Positions 62,860 to 64,000 of a DNA stretch of 64,000 bases are shown here, piece after piece. The DNA comes from CAWGJF01 sp963715745 (GTDB lineage Bacteria > Bacteroidota > Ignavibacteria > Ignavibacteriales > Ignavibacteriaceae). The translations under genes were made by a program, and so were the position numbers. Position 1 is the first letter of the stretch, and the number at the start of each line of letters is the position of its first letter. The notes beneath the pieces were generated by a model, which had not been told where the DNA came from, searched no databases, and saw only the letters and a list, made by a program, of their open reading frames with translations. The stretch spans positions 2,666,001 to 2,730,000 of the forward strand of contig OY970271.1 in assembly GCA_963715745.1 (NCBI GenBank), written 5' to 3'.

Positions 62860-63974
62860 TTATAAAACAAATTGTTTATAAATATTTATCATCTGGTTTA
62901 TATTATCATTCCAGTTAAAATTTTTAATTACGTTTTGCCTGCCTGCTTTTCCCATCGAATCTCTTAAATTTTTATTCTCTAATAATTTAATAATTGCTTC
63001 CGAAGCTGCCTGAATATTTTTTTTTCAACCACAAATCCGGTTACTCCGTCATTAACTACCTCAGGTAATCCACCTACATCAGAGACAACTACAGGTTTTT
63101 CGCAAGCTGAAGCTTCAATAACAGCAACACCAAAACTTTCGCTATCTTCAATTGATAGTGTAATGTAAATATCTAGCATATTATGGTATTTAACAATATC
63201 ATCGTGTTTAACGAAACCCGTAAATTCTGTTGATGATTCAATTTGTAGTTCCTTAATAACTTGTTTTAAATAACTTTCAAGTGAACCTTCACCCACAATT
63301 AATAATTTTAATGAAAGTTGTGGGAATTTTTCTTTTACCAATTTGAATGCTCTTATAAGATATTCAACGCCATACTTTTTTTCTAAAGTTTTTATTGTAC
63401 CAATTACGATATTTTTATTTTCTGGTGAAGACTCAATTTTTATTGGCTTAAATTTATTTATGTCAATCCCAAATGGTGTCACTTCAATATTTTTCGCTGT
63501 AAACTGTTTTGTATGTATTGCCATAGCCTTGCTTGTTGATAAGATTTTATCAGCTTTCTTTAAACTATATTTTATTATGCTTTTATGGAGCAGACTTTTC
63601 AAAGGGAAATTATAAATATCTGCTCCCCACACAGAGATAATAAAGGGATGAAAACCTGAAAGTGCACCTATTAAACCATAACTCGAGGCATAATGAGAAT
63701 GCAATATATCAGGATTTAATTCGTCAATTAGTTGTTTTACCTTCAATAATGCTTTAAGATAAACTAACTTTGAAATATTAGTTTCTTTCCTTTTCTGAAT
63801 CTTTCTAGAAATATTAATTGTGTACAATCCAATATCCGGAGTATCGATATAAAGATTTTTATCGGGAACATGAAAAGTGAAAATATCTATTTTACAACCC
63901 GCTCTGCGTAGAGATTTTGTCCAGCGAAGAATATGCGGCGAATTTGAATCAGCAAGTATTAGAATTTTTGTCAT
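62860..63974 (-). CDS. Family 4-type glycosyltransferase with a frameshift in an A9 run
   Basis: A GT-B glycosyltransferase. ILILADSNSPHILRWTKSLR starts the N-terminal half; NIVIGTIKTLEKKYGVEYLI near 186 and EASACEKPVVVSDVGGLPE near 290 mark the C-terminal half. As read, the frame ends at 62979 after a run of nine As (63017-63025) in VVEKKIF. If the run had ten As the sequence would read VVEKKNIQAASEAIIKLLEN and continue about 54 codons to QFVL and a stop at 62860-62862, one base before the methyltransferase ATG. That would be 371 residues, a normal size. The ATG at 63974 is used; the annotated TTG at 63977 is unlikely. Upstream sequence suggests an overlapping gene end (TGATG). Confidence 0.8.
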
Positions 63975-64000
63975 CAAGTTATTGGATTCTTTTCGAAATT

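Noticed and set aside
1..64000. CRISPR arrays, insertion sequences, phage or toxin-antitoxin genes
   Set aside because: No direct-repeat arrays, transposase or integrase motifs, or toxin-antitoxin pairs were seen; the window looks like chromosomal backbone.
63975..64000. Separate gene at the right edge
   Set aside because: Only the tail of a possible upstream frame ending in TGA is visible; too short to annotate.

Overview
This window looks like chromosomal backbone from a low-GC, free-living member of the Ignavibacteria/Chlorobi side of the FCB group (inference). The evidence is AT-rich DNA, type IX secretion (T9SS) proteins including PorU, PorV and several large exported proteins ending in a YPNP-type sorting domain, a HU-SPOR fusion of the kind known from Bacteroidetes relatives, and single-copy housekeeping genes in compact operons. 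I see no transposase, integrase, phage gene or CRISPR array. Nearly all genes lie on the minus strand. The exceptions are six intact plus-strand genes and one frameshifted one. No stretch longer than 300 bases lacks a gene or RNA; the longest plain spacers are 19988-20210 and 30553-30816.

Layout. 1-4110: minus operon der, FAD disulfide reductase, upp, and a truncated TPR protein. 4233-16616: envelope and secretion block with a DUF5683-like protein, a peptidase-MA/propeller/barrel protein, an M6-like protein whose HExxH is destroyed, porV and porU. 16766-18759: minus operon of a 2Fe-2S ferredoxin, nth, an HD hydrolase and a peroxiredoxin. 18874-22376: plus-strand lipoprotein, NHL protein and three membrane proteins, with minus-strand tRNA-Glu and tRNA-Gln between them. 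22348-30552: a six-gene envelope operon of giant TPR protein, outer-membrane barrel, HU-TM-SPOR fusion, ExbB, ExbD and TonB, which resembles a Tol-Pal-like transenvelope machine. 30817-31459: a frameshifted outer-membrane protein. 31482-35373: a CMD-like protein, a TPR protein, tRNA-Leu, and an ECF sigma/anti-sigma/Spy-like module with a divergent second Spy-like gene. 35409-38568: a tetrahydrobiopterin and phenylalanine hydroxylase cluster (SDR, folE, animal-type PTPS, bcp, phhA). 38656-41743: two glycosyltransferases and murB. 41936-48154: a Nudix protein, recX, recA, thpR, cinA, pgpA, pgsA, a DUF971 protein and purC. 48298-51531: tRNA-Phe, a PMT-like glycosyltransferase and glmS. 51598-57318: a second, giant C25 peptidase. 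57506-63974: surface-polysaccharide genes (PglC-like sugar transferase, two DegT-type aminotransferases, glycosyltransferases, acyltransferase, methyltransferase).

How the genes fit together. Three themes stand out. The first is export of large cell-surface proteins by T9SS, with its C25 sortase, PorV and a polysaccharide cluster that could supply a surface anchor (the last link is inference). The second is envelope maintenance by the TPR/SPOR/ExbBD/TonB operon and by the ECF/Spy module. The third is a pterin route from GTP through PTPS to a cofactor for phenylalanine hydroxylase. Two genes carry single-base frameshifts: 30817-31459 near base 31153, and 62860-63974 in a nine-base homopolymer.
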